In this document: piece after piece, positions 36,265 through 47,990 of the stretch
Layout of the letters: every line of letters begins with the position of its first letter
Numbering within the stretch: the stretch's first letter is position 1
Assembly (NCBI GenBank): GCA_014898425.1
Contig: RCSZ01000021.1
Coordinates: forward strand, 62,001 to 126,000
Origin: Botryotinia globosa
Taxonomy: Eukaryota > Ascomycota > Leotiomycetes > Helotiales > Sclerotiniaceae
Direction of reading: 5' to 3'
DNA length: 64,000 bases
Program-made: the position numbers and the translations under genes
The notes under the pieces: model-generated
Database searches by the model: none
Told to the model about the DNA's origin: nothing
Seen by the model: the letters and a program-made list of their open reading frames with translations, nothing else

Positions 36265-37446
36265 ATGCGCTCAACATCTTTGTTGTATTATCTCTCGGTA
36301 GGGCTGAGTGGTGTACTAGCAGCTCCGGGATCCGCAGCGGGTATGTACTCTTAAATGATTTCCATGATAATCATCTAATTCTTCATAGAGGCAAGAGCGG
36401 ATAGTCCTGCAAGATGTCCCAAGATATTTTGTATCCCCGGAACTCACTTGTTTTGGAACCCTAAAACAAAGGTTTGCTCGTGCAAACTAGATGACGGGGA
36501 GAAGATTTGTTACACAACAACAAATTGCATTACTGCACATCATCCATTATGGGACTCTACGACTGAGACATGTTCTTGCGTACCTGACCAGACCAAGACT
36601 ACTTGCCTTACTGCGACAACTTGTTTGGTTGGATCTCACCCTGTTTGGCATCCTGAAAGTTCAACCTGCAAATGCGAGGGCAATAAGATTAGAGAAGTCG
36701 ATCCTGCCACGTGCCCAACGATTCGGTGTGCATCCACCACTCACCCTGTATACCATCCGGAAACCAAGCAATGTACCTGTGAGCCAAACGCTCCTGTGTG
36801 CCCAAACATAATATTCTGCGCTGGCGGTGCCCACAAAGTTCTTAAGCCCTACGCAAAGAAATGCACTTGCGAACTTGATAATCCTGTCCCTCCAACTTGT
36901 CCACTCCTCAAGTGTGTTGAAGGAAATCATCGTGTATATCACCCCGAAACCAAGAAGTGCCAATGCGACCCTGACTGTCCTGACCTTTTCTGCATTGCAG
37001 AGCAAAAGCCTACATACAATTCAGCAAGCAACTCATGCTCCTGTCAATGGATCCCAGGGTTGGAACCAAACAATCCGACAACGCCTATCAGGGATGAGAC
37101 CTGCTCTGGTACAGTCTGCATTTCCGAGAAACATCCCGTTTATGATGCAAAGACAGGTAAATGCACATGTCAATGGATAGATGGACTCGAGCCACCCCTT
37201 GAACCAATAGATCCGTGCGTCGGTATCTTCTGCATTTCGGAGATGCAACCCGCTATTAATGCAACGACTGGTCTATGCGAATGTGAATGGATTCCAGGTC
37301 TCGAACCGAAGGACACCATCAAGCCCATCGAAACGTGCCCCGATATTCTTTGCATTGCCGAGAAACACCCTGTGTACAATACGACCAGTGGACAGTGCGG
37401 TTGTGAATGGATTGACGGGTTTGGACCCGCTGCGAGCAAGCTCTAG
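36265..37446 (+). CDS. Secreted ten-repeat cysteine-rich protein
   Basis: Two exons, 36265-36340 and 36389-37446, give 377 residues. Exon 1 is almost exactly a signal peptide (MRSTSLLYYLSVGLSGVLAA). The mature protein is ten tandem units of 26-42 residues, each with four cysteines spaced C-x3-5-C-x(14-15)-C-x-C, so 40 cysteines in all. A typical unit core is CIAEKHPVYNTTSGQCGCEW. Most units carry an HPV(Y/W) or similar block between the second and third cysteine. Units 7-10 share a longer C-terminal extension (W-I-P/D-G-L-E-P) and look like the youngest duplicates. There is no membrane helix, GPI signal or catalytic motif. Extracellular location is well supported. A structural, adhesive or effector-like role is inference. 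I do not recognise the family. Confidence 0.85.
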
Positions 37447-39970
37447 GTGTCAGATTTCAGGAATGGCGCATTTGGAGGATAAGATGCCAAAATTGAAAGT
37501 ATCTCTTCGTCGACTAGACCAATTAAATCTTTCCCATTTTCCAAACTCCAGATCTCATTCCCCTCAATTGACTTGTTTCTTCGTGCTACAGATCACAATG
37601 CGTGCACAATTAATTTATGCAGCTAACTTAGTGGTGTGGTTGATCGGCAGAGCTCAGCCACCGCCAACGCCTGATATGTCATGATAACTGGTGATTCTTA
37701 GAGCTTGCAATAACGAAGGTCATATGATATATCATGACATCGACTTTGGGGCTTCCCGAGGTCTTTATTCAAATTGTAAGCCTCGAAGAAAAGCTGTTGA
37801 CATGCAGCCATTCATAATACCAATCAAGAGCTGAAATTCGTGTCAGCAGTATGTGTGCATTCGAACCTGCTAGAAAAGCCACAGCTTACTCGAAAAATAA
37901 AGCCCGCCATGAGTGTTTGAATCCGCGAAGGCGTCGAGCTCAATGCCAAGTCGACCAAAAAGTCGAGTGTAGTCCCACCTTCTCACAAGCCCCACTGACA
38001 CCGAACATTGATATTTTAGTACCTGTACCCATCTAATCTTAGATAATTCGTATCCCTTACATCTTTTTGTGAAACTCCAAGTCAGGCTTTTGAATCCTTG
38101 AGATGCGCATTGATAAGACGTAGAACAAAAAAAGAATCTAGAAATCTCACGAGGAGCTTCGACAAGGCCATGCATCGTATTCATCGAACTTGGCACGCGA
38201 CCGCTTTGGATTTGCCCCTCTCATATTGTAATTGAATGAAGCTTTGGCTGGCATGGCTTTATGGTTTATAACGAATGATGGCGCAAGATTTCACTTGGAT
38301 GGCTTCATTGGCTTCCACTAAAGAATAAGCCAAACTTCCCTTCGTCCAGGTAAGAATTGTGTGTTGAAATATCCAATCAAAAATCCAATGAACCATCAGC
38401 AAGTTTGAGACGTAACCTTTGGGCTATTTGCTTTGTGAGGCCGATAGAAATCAAAATGAATAGCTATTATCGCTTCAATAACCATGTATGGCGAATCATC
38501 CAATTGAGTATCTTGGCAAAAGTGTTGCGAGACACCATTCACGGCGGGGCTGAATCGAATGGCAACGATAGAGTGATTGTTCGCATCCACAATCGAACGG
38601 TCTGCTGCATATGCGATACCGCGTCGCTTTGAACAACTTTCCGTGGTATGTCTGTTGGATAAAAGCTTCGGATGATGATCGAAAGGTAGTCTCTGCATCT
38701 TGTAGCCTAACCCATGGAGAGTGGCAAAGATCGAAGAAGACTCGAACGAACTTTCTTGTTCTCAAAAATCTTGAGTAGGGTAGGCAGGCATGAAAATGAG
38801 GCTCGACGGACAGATTCCAAGTCTCCTGCCACTTCCATCAGATCGACCATAGGAAGCAACTTGGATGCACCACATGATAGATGCCATATCCTGCAAATAT
38901 TTTTTGGAGGCATTGAGCAACTTGAGGTCAGAGATCTATTCATGTTTGCGAGGAAGACATTCGATGAAGATGCTATATATCTATCAACTGTCGTTCCCTC
39001 GTTTCAATGCAAGGATAGTCAAGTCAAGATAGGAAGGTGATGAAAAAGACGTGCTCGATTACATAAGCCAGCGTGATTTCACATGATGAGCGGATCAACA
39101 CCATGTGAATTGTCCTTCACCCCTCCCTAAATTGTTATCATCGTACTTATCAATTGTTGTTATGCAGCTCGGTGGCAAGGCTGTGAGTGTAGTGCTGAAA
39201 CGAAATTACATGGCTATATCGGTTGTCTAAGATCTCAATTTCTGATCTAAAAAAGCAGCATAAACTAACGGCATGATCTGAAGGAAGATATTGAGCAGTA
39301 GGGTACCTAGGCTTGAATGGTTGAGTAATAGAGCTTGAAGGACTTTCGACAGAATGGATATTGTTGCTCTGATAGAGACTACAAATACATAATAAAAATT
39401 ATCAACGCACAAGACGTGGCAAGGACACAAGCAAGGTTGGATCCTGTAAAACGATGTCTTCTAACCGTCGCCAGACGCAATGAGGGAGAGCATTAAAAGC
39501 GACCCCTCCATGAGGAAATAAAGTTTTCTTGTGCTCTTTGGATGCATAGCCATAAAAACATTGATCTCCCGATATCTACATAACCACTCCCTCGTATTTG
39601 ATACCATTCAGGAGCTATCTCGAGAACACCACATTACAACCGTCTTCAATCACGTGCAAATAAGATAGTATAGGTCCTAAACTGTCACTATACCCAGGGA
39701 GCAACTTCGCAGCTCATCAATGTAATTCATAATCCGCACTGACAAGTAGCATAATGTTATATACAAACTTTTGAGCCTTTTCAGAAATTTAAGGCTGCAA
39801 TAAGCTGATTGTCCAAAACTAAGGTATCACCTTGAACAACTAGAACGCCGTATATAGATTCGGAAATGTGAGATTTTATCGTTAGATTATAGTTTGACCT
39901 GTCCGACCTCATTTCGGCAGATGTGAGCCTCCAGATGTTCATCAACCATCAAATGAGAGATTAAATTTTG
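37447..39970. other. Intergenic spacer
   Basis: No gene is supported. Minus-strand frames at 38396-38943 overlap each other in different frames, so at best they are decayed coding sequence. The 3' UTRs of two converging genes lie at the ends. Confidence 0.45.
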
Positions 39971-42551
39971 TTAGGAATGAGGTGCAGGGGTGGGAAATCC
40001 CAGATTTAGATTGCCTTCCAGGCAAGCGTCGAAGCCGACAAGATCAAAGGAAGGGTCGAACATAGAGAAGAGATCGATATCACCCGTAGCATTAAGGTCA
40101 AAGAGTGATGGGTCGAAGTCTTGCATCCCAGTATATATTGGAGCGATAGATGGAGTAATTTGAGCGTTGGAGGTGGACGGAATAGATTCTATTTCGAAGG
40201 TCAGATTCGAGGATTGAAATGTGTTCTGGCATTGGACTCATTTGCAAGGTGATAAAGTTCTACTGGATTGATTCCGAACATCGAATGTGTGCGAAACAAC
40301 AAACCAACTGGACTACCTAGCAGAGTGGGGGAGAAATACCCATGGAAGAAACAAATCATACAGAAATGAAAAGTGTGAGACTTACGATTCTCAGTATTTG
40401 TCACTGAAGTACTGTGATCATTGACCATTGAACAATTCTCGGTGGTGCTGCTGGTATCTTGCTGTGGCGCCGTAGTTTTATTTTCCGAAGAGACGGTAGA
40501 AAATACTCGATCGATTTCCCTGAGCATTTTCTTTCCCATATTTGCAGCACTGGCAGCAGTAGAGTACTGACTTTCAAGGCTTTCTAAAAGCCTACAACTA
40601 GCTTGAAACTGACCTCGAGCGCGCATCCGATGAACAGGTAGTTTGTTGTGGCGCATTTCTCGATAGGCAATGCTCAGAGAAAGCGATATGGCGTATGGCA
40701 CGAAAGGAAATAGAACAAGTTGGTCATGTAGCTCGTGAGGAGTAGTGGATGAGAGAATACTGGTTGAGAGGACTTGTCGAAGATAAGAGGGTGTGGACCG
40801 CTTGGGTTCGGCCCAAATATGGGATCGATGAGAGATGATAGAGATGCTGTGATAGAAGATTTCAATCGTTGCTAGACACCGCATGAGTAAAAATATCATT
40901 CAAAATAAACACTAATCATGAACAAAACTTAATGCAGCAATTCAATATTCCCGACTGGAAGACTTGGTTTGAAAGTTTGGATGTCATTCAATGATCAGCG
41001 TCGATTTGAAATCAAATCTTGCAAGCAAAGCAGTCATGTGGGACGCAAAATTCAACCACTTCAGAACATCCAAAACGATTTTTTGATTTCACGAGAACTC
41101 AATATTTCGAACGAAATGATAATTTAGAGAGCTCAGGTTATTGGACTACTGCCCAAAATATCGGGAACCCCAGCAGGAGAAGTAAGGTGATTAGAGGATA
41201 ACATACCAAGTGAGGAAGTACCAATATTTGCAGCTGCGCAATCCAGAACCAACTCTTCGAAAGCGGGGAATTGAACATCAATACCGCCTTGTCCGGACTG
41301 GTTTGGAGGTCGATATATCTCTATGACATCGTCAAGTAATGATATAATCTTTAGAAATAGACGGAAGGAAGGTTCTTGCTGATTAAAGCATTGGTAAAGA
41401 TCTCTCCTCATGTCACGTTCATGCATCAAGACAGGGCGGCCATGGAATGCAGCATTCATGCGATCTAACGCATATACGCAACATAGTAGCTTTGCACTTG
41501 CATCCTCCACCTGACCTTCGAGATGTAATCCCATGCCTTCAAGGTAATGAGTGGCTTTTCCAGAGAATTGAGATGCAAGATCCTCACTGCTAGAGTTATC
41601 GATGAATAGAGAGAGGAGACAGAGGGCTTGAATCAGGACAATTTTGTCGGTCACGATACCTAGTTCAACGGTCAACCTCATTGCACCAGACACCTTTTCG
41701 CCGAATGCTTTGCAGGTCATCGGGGGACCTGCTTCGTCCAGTATGAGATGATCTGCAGCAGCGAAACTTTTGGATGCTGCCAAGCAAATGGCTTGTTCCA
41801 ATAAAGCTCGACAAGGTACTGAAGGGGCTAGATTGCGGAACATGGTCTCATTGATGATGGGAAAGATGGTGTTAATCTTCTCAAAGTATATCCGAGATAA
41901 CGCTTCAAGATGGCGTATAGGTGGCATCGTTGATAGACACTCCTGTTCTATGAGAGGCACTAGAACATTACGTACCAAAGGCGGACATCCATAAAATAAG
42001 TTGGAGCTTGTCTGTTGTAAATTTGAGAAATGATGAGGCTTTTTACCGAGTGTTGAAGAGAGATATACTCCAACGCTGTCCGGTAATACGCCACGAATGG
42101 CATCTGGACTGGTGGCAGCCAGAAAAATTGATTCTGGGTTCAAATCTCCAATGAATCGGGACTGAACACCGGTAGGTTCTTGGGAGTGAGACGTGTTTGC
42201 TTGAGTACGAGTACCGCCGCTTAATATCCTAGCAGCTTCAAGGTCTTGATCACTACTAGCTAAAGTTGATGCAACAGGAGAGATGTAGTCAGGCTCCTCA
42301 TGAGACGTTGTGATATGACATCCGGCATCCGTGGTACAAGAGAGGATGCTTGCAGTGTATGGCTTCGCTGCTTGAGAAACCCGTTCATCAGAGTTGACTT
42401 GGCTAGATGCTCTTACAGGCGTAGAATTCGTTGAACTTGCATTACTACCATGGTTACATCGCTTTTTCCGCTTTCTGCAGGAGTCACATGCCTTTTGTGC
42501 CTGGTGCCTCTTGATGGATCCAGTCCCGTCGGAAGCTACAAATTTAAACAT
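39971..42551 (-). CDS. Fungal MHR-type transcription factor with half zinc cluster
   Basis: Three exons, 42551-41207, 40871-40386 and 40236-39971, give 698 residues. The N-terminus has C22-x2-C25-x6-C32 followed by His34, in the basic context KACDSCRKRKKRCNH. This is the first half of a Zn2Cys6 cluster, but the three further cysteines are absent. The block FIGDLNPESIFLAATSPDA and a helical fungal regulator middle region follow, including IYFEKINTIFPIINETMFR, ELGIVTDKIVLIQALCLLSL and the VYALDRMNAAFHGRPVL stretch. The last exon is acidic (FDPSLFDLNATGDIDLFSMF), a plausible activation domain. Exon 3 uses a weak GAG acceptor, chosen because it alone keeps this acidic frame. The family is nuclear and DNA-binding; the target genes are unknown. 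Confidence 0.8.
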
Positions 42552-45219
42552 TGTGTCGGAGTGTGGTGTGGCGAGTGCAATTTCTGTCGGAGATGATTCA
42601 TCTGGCGGATTTAAATTCTTCCGGAATCATTGAAACAAGCAGTTGCAGATAGGACGGGAGTGGTGGAGCGCCTATGATGGTGATCTCATCCTATTGTTTC
42701 TTGTAGATGAGAGAGTCCAACGGCCAAGGTCAGATGTAAGATAAAGTGGACCAAGCTCTTCCAGCAGCCTTGAAATAAAGGTTCTGGAAGTCTTTCAGAT
42801 GGCCGTGACCGTGTGATCTTACACAACAAGAGCATCCATAATTATAGCAAACTTTCCACTCTGTACGACTGCCAGCACCTCGGACACTGCCAGCACCTCG
42901 GACGAAGACACAGGGGAAATCTTCCGAGACATGCAATAGAGACGTGAAAAGGTTGAAGATCCACCGTGAGCGGAGTTGCCAAATTCGTTTAGCTCTTGAT
43001 ACAACGTCTTGACAGCTCTGGTGGCTTGGTGGCTGCAAAAGGTTGCTGAGCTAAGCTGAGCAAAAAATAGCCTTACATAATCAGGCTGGGACCGAGTGGT
43101 GGAGGTTTCTGGACGAAATAAGGTTAGATCTCACTCTAATAAACTAAAATATCTATAAGTTCCGAACGAACTTTGGATTGTGAAATCTGTACCCGCCCAT
43201 TGACGGGATACTAACATCTAACTAAGTATTCGACTACGATACCAGATATGTTCCAGTCATGGCGTGCTGCTTCAATCATTTATATATCCTCATAGCGACA
43301 ATCGAAACCACCAAGACGACGTCTGTGAGCAGCATCGACAAACGCGTGCCGTCCATTGACGCCATTTGTTCTGCAAAGAGATCTTAGGAATCTAATTGAG
43401 GCTCGATAAGGTTCGCCTTTTCATTCGACATCGGAGTATATAATGGATCAATTCCATAACCTGCCTACTCGAAGCAAGCAGACCGATACCATTTCTCAAC
43501 CTTTCGCATTCGTTAAATCATCTGCACCATGTGCATGAACATTTCAAAAGAGTGACATGTCAGCATCTTAATATAAGATTTGATCCAGGACGGGACTTGG
43601 TAGACATCTTGAAGTTTAGTGGGGCAAATGGCTCATGTCTTTGACAGAGCTTTTTCGGACAGTAATCCGGATATATGAAAAATCTGGGAGAACGCAGCTG
43701 CACAATTGGCCGAATATATGAGCTATGGATGGCCTGATTTCTGTTAATCAAGGACGTGGAAGTGTTCACAAGCTGCTAAATAATTGCCTTCCAAGCTTGG
43801 CTTTATCATGTAGCTTGTATTGCAATTTGCCCACCGCTGGTGATTCCGACGCTTGAAGTATGTCAGTAGAGCCGCGTTGGCGTTTTGAAGTGCAGGAAAG
43901 CTTAGACGCTTGCCGTTGATCTGCTTCCCCCCATCATTTCTTCGCGATGCATTGTGCTGGAAGCCGAACTCTCCGGAATCAGTACGTGAAGGGGCATGGC
44001 GAAGCTGTTGCGTTGTTTGTCATGAACTCCACTATTTGGAAACGGTGAGCTCAACTTACGTTTGATCAATACCTAAATGCACACACTACCTAGGTATTGA
44101 CATTACCTCCCGGCATGGATCTTTGCTTGTTGCCTGGTCTTTCTAACTAAGTAGGTAGTAACAAGCACTTTGCCCCTATCGTCCCAATCATTAATGTCCA
44201 TCGACGGCTCAATTGGCCTTTCCCCCAATGTTAACCGAGTATCACCCTGTTCTACTAAAGTCCACCTCATGCAGCACCCTTGAAAACTAATAACTAGAGC
44301 AACACAGCATGATAATCAGAATTTTGTGGCACGAGTACATGCGAACTTGCTTCGTACACAACTTGGAACTGATTTGTTACACTACCTCGAATTCGGGTCG
44401 CTACGGCTCTTGATGTCCCATTATTGGCTGTTTTTATTGAGATGCTCTGATATGAATATCAAACATACCATGGTGGGCATCTACTTCGACGCTCCAACTC
44501 TAACAGTAGTGAATTTGACCACGGCTAATTACTTTTGCTTGATCAATTAAGCAGGGTGATATATGAGGAGGTCAGATGTAGTTCCAGTCTCAGTCAATGT
44601 ACATCTGTAACATCACATTTTCGAAGTGAATTCTTGAGAGGTTATTGTCATCACCATCCCCGTTATCAAATCATACCAAAGCTTTATCTTGAACATTGCC
44701 CGGCAAACCTCCCAAATTCGATTTCATGCTACCCCGCCATAATTCGTTGTCTGTGCAAACCTGGGCAGCTGGAGGTTCCTGGATGGATGGAATGGATATG
44801 GATATTCCAATACGCACTACCTACCTAGTACTGGACTACCCGACCGGGCCACTACCACTACCACAGCCACAGCCACACCGCGGGCATCGACCGGACTTCT
44901 CGATTTGGTCATGCCGCCAGAACAAATGGATTCGTACTGTGCGAGATTTACCAATTTGCATGAACTGTACTGACGTTTTGAATACATTATATTTAAAAAG
45001 ACTTTCTGATTCCATACTACAGACCGAATAATCTCTATATAAACTTTCATCTACGAGCAATTGCAAACACCCAGCCAAATTCTTTCTCGTTTTCGAAGTA
45101 TTCAAGATATTCACTCCAGAAGTTTATTGTATCTGATTCTCAGCTTAAATTCTCAGCATAAAGAGCATTCACCACAAATCCAGATCTTAAAAGGTAATCA
45201 CAAGCTCGCATTCGTCTCC
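42552..45219. other. Intergenic spacer, divergent promoters
   Basis: This lies between the transcription factor and the DUF1479 gene. A direct repeat of GCACCTCGGAC... occurs at about 42874-42903. A TACCTAGGTA palindrome is at 44087-44096. A CCACTACCACAGCC-type low-complexity patch is at about 44852-44878. No gene is supported. Confidence 0.5.
44087..44096. repeat. TACCTAGGTA palindrome, copy 7
   Basis: Perfect copy about 1.1 kb upstream of the DUF1479 gene. Confidence 0.9.
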
Positions 45220-47024
45220 ATGTTGTCTCACACGCGCCTCGTCTCCTCATGCCGCCAAGCATCTTCTCTTCTTAAATACAAACCTAACTTTGCCATCCAC
45301 AAATCCTCTCTTGTCAACTACAAACCCAAGTTCACAATTCGTACCCTCGCAACACAAGCTAAATCAATCAGCATGTCTTCCATGAATGCCATAAACCCAA
45401 AGGAAGAAGGAAATATCTCTTCGGTCTTCGTCTCACTCTCTGGCGCCAAGCCTACACCACTTCCGGAACGTTTTGCTGATATCAAACGCAACCTTATCTG
45501 CGGCCACGAGGAGGCTGTTCAAGCATCTTTCACTCGCCTTATTGAGCAACTTGCGATTGAGAATCGAAAAGTCGTTGAGTTGGGCCCAAAAATCATCCCA
45601 AGTGTGTCTTTCAAGGATGTTCTTGAGAAGAACGTAAGTCAGGAGCAGCTGAAAGATGTGAGAGACAAGGGCGCACTTGTTATTAGGGGTGTCGTGGATG
45701 AGACAACTGCGAGACGTTATAAGCAGGAGGTCGAAGATTATGTTAAATTAAACCCTAGTACTAAGGGTAAGTTATCTTTATGGTTTCATTCTAAATTCCT
45801 ATCCATCCATGTTTCCCGGATTTGATTGACAATCTTCCTTCCGGCTACCAAACAAACAATCATATTTAAACAGAACTGACAAAAACAGGTTTCCCAGCCA
45901 ATGATCCACAAGTCTACGAGCTCTACTGGTCACCACCACAAGTTAAAGCTCGTGGTCATCCAAACATGATCATTGCCCAAAAGTTCCTCCTCAGCCTCTG
46001 GCACTCCGTCGATCCTAACTCGCCCATTTCTTTCACTCAACCAGTCGCTTACGCTGATCGTGTTCGCATTCGTCAGCCTGGTGATGCCATCTTTGCTCTC
46101 GGTCCTCACGCCGATGGCGGATCTGTTGAACGCTGGGAGCCCAATGGCTACGGTATCAACGGAGTATACGACACCATCTTCCAAGGAAAGTGGGAAGAAT
46201 TTGATCCTTTCGAGTCTTCTTCACGTGTACCCGCTGTTAGCGATCTCTATCACGGTGGAGGAAGCTGCTCCATGTTTCGTATGTTCCAGGCCTGGCTCAG
46301 CATGTCCCACACTGCGCCTGGAGAAGGCACATTGAAGGTCAATCCACTCATCAAGCTTTCCACCGCTTACTTCTTGCTCCGACCGTTCTTTGAGCCTATC
46401 AAACAATTGCCGGAGGGAAAGGAGGACCAGTATACTGCGGAATACCTCAGTCCCAAGAATTGGAAATTGATCCCAACTGATCAGATGACCGCTGATCTTC
46501 ATGGTGCTACGCCAAGTCGTGGACAGGAGATGACCGAAAAGTTTCACCCACATCTGGATTTGAAGAATACTATGGTTCATATTCCAAAGATTAACCCAGG
46601 TGACTACGTTGCTTGGCACTGTGATAGTAAGTTTTCTATCTCCCGAATCCTTTTCTAATATTTGTACAGTTGCATAAACTAATGGTGTATTACTTTTATA
46701 GTGATTCACGCTGTAGACAAAATTCACGCGGGTAAATCTGACAGTTCCGTCCTCTATATTCCCGCCTGCCCTCTCACCCCTATCAATGCCGAAGCCCTTG
46801 CCCGTCAACGCGATACTTTCCTCTCCGGCGTTCCAGGCCCAGATTTCCCAGGTGGAAAGGGCGAGAGTGAGCACATTGGTCGACCAGGTCTCGAAGAAGT
46901 TGAATCCTGGACCGGTGAAGAGGGACTGAGAGCTATGGGATTGAGCAAATTCGTTGTTGAAAGTGAGAAGGGAGCTGGTGTTGAAAAGGCTGTCGAGATC
47001 GGAAACAAATATTTGGGATTTTAG
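45220..47024 (+). CDS. DUF1479 (YbiU-like) family protein
   Basis: Three exons, 45220-45766, 45889-46626 and 46702-47024, give 535 residues. DUF1479 proteins resemble non-heme Fe(II)/2-oxoglutarate oxygenases. An HxD pair is visible in LGPHADGGSVERW (His near residue 256), and a distal His-containing block DMIHAVDKIHAG spans intron 2. Other conserved blocks are DKGALVIRGVVDETTARRYK and WHPHLDLKN-like sequence before intron 2. The first ~50 residues are basic, Ser-rich and lack acidic residues (MLSHTRLVSSCRQASSLL ... RTLATQAKS), which looks like a mitochondrial presequence. An in-frame ATG at 45373 would give a cytosolic form. The substrate is unknown. Confidence 0.87.
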
Positions 47025-47990
47025 ACGAATGTGAATGGATGGGTGATTGTTTGACGGAACACAGAATGGGAAGGGACAGGATAACTATCTCATGATAGTG
47101 GTCTCAAATTTCAACGGGGAGTTTTTTATGATGGAGCTGTGATGGAACGGCGTCGGATTTTATTTTGCACATTCAAATCTGAGATTTCATTCCTTAACAC
47201 TGAGGAGTGAAGTGCCAGATTGGGAATTTACCCATTTTACCATCGGGAATGGAAAATTGACATTTCAGCAAAGCGCAATCGTGGGACAAATTGAGCAGTG
47301 ACTAGTTAGCAAAAGTTAATAGCAATGAATCTTACCAAATATTTCAATATTGATCTGCCTATATCAGAATTACTTTCCCCGACAATATCGCCCTTTGTGA
47401 ACACTGGTGAGATTTCTCACTAGGTTTCCTGATGCAAGATACTAACATACCATACATGCCAAGCTGGCTTGTTGGTACATGTTGGTCAAGCTCTGATGGC
47501 TGGATGTGACTTCGTATCAAGACTAGATTTGGAAGGTTCAAGGGTCTTGTTTTTCAATCATGACAGGCAGCAAGGTAAGGGTGATGAATTAGAGTAGGCT
47601 TCATCATGCACAATCCAGCTTCTGTGCCAAAAGGGAAAAAAAGGAAAAAGTGCCTTGTGAGTGTTACGTTACATATGAGAGGGCCAACCTTGAATACACG
47701 ATTTTTGCCCAAGCTTCACTGTCAGTCAGCAGACTTTCAGTCTATGTCTATGCAAGTGGCGTATTAAGTAGCATTAATTGTAAATTTGCACTAATCTACG
47801 CCTCTGGCATAGAGACTTGAAATTGTATAGGTGGACTAAACCCAGCGTTTTGCTAGCGGGTGATAATCACTAAACGATTTGCGTATTGGCCATCTTGGTA
47901 CTAAGTCCGTGTTATCGGTTTCCGTTGTGTAAGCAGAGATATCTAATCCGGGCTATGCATCTACAAACCCAACCGCGAAAAACAGAGGTA
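47025..47990. other. Convergent intergenic spacer
   Basis: This holds the 3' ends of the DUF1479 and CAP genes. Nothing else is seen. Confidence 0.5.

Noticed and set aside
38396..38943. Overlapping minus-strand frames of 78-100 residues
   Set aside because: They overlap in conflicting frames, show no homology I recognise and have no clear gene model.
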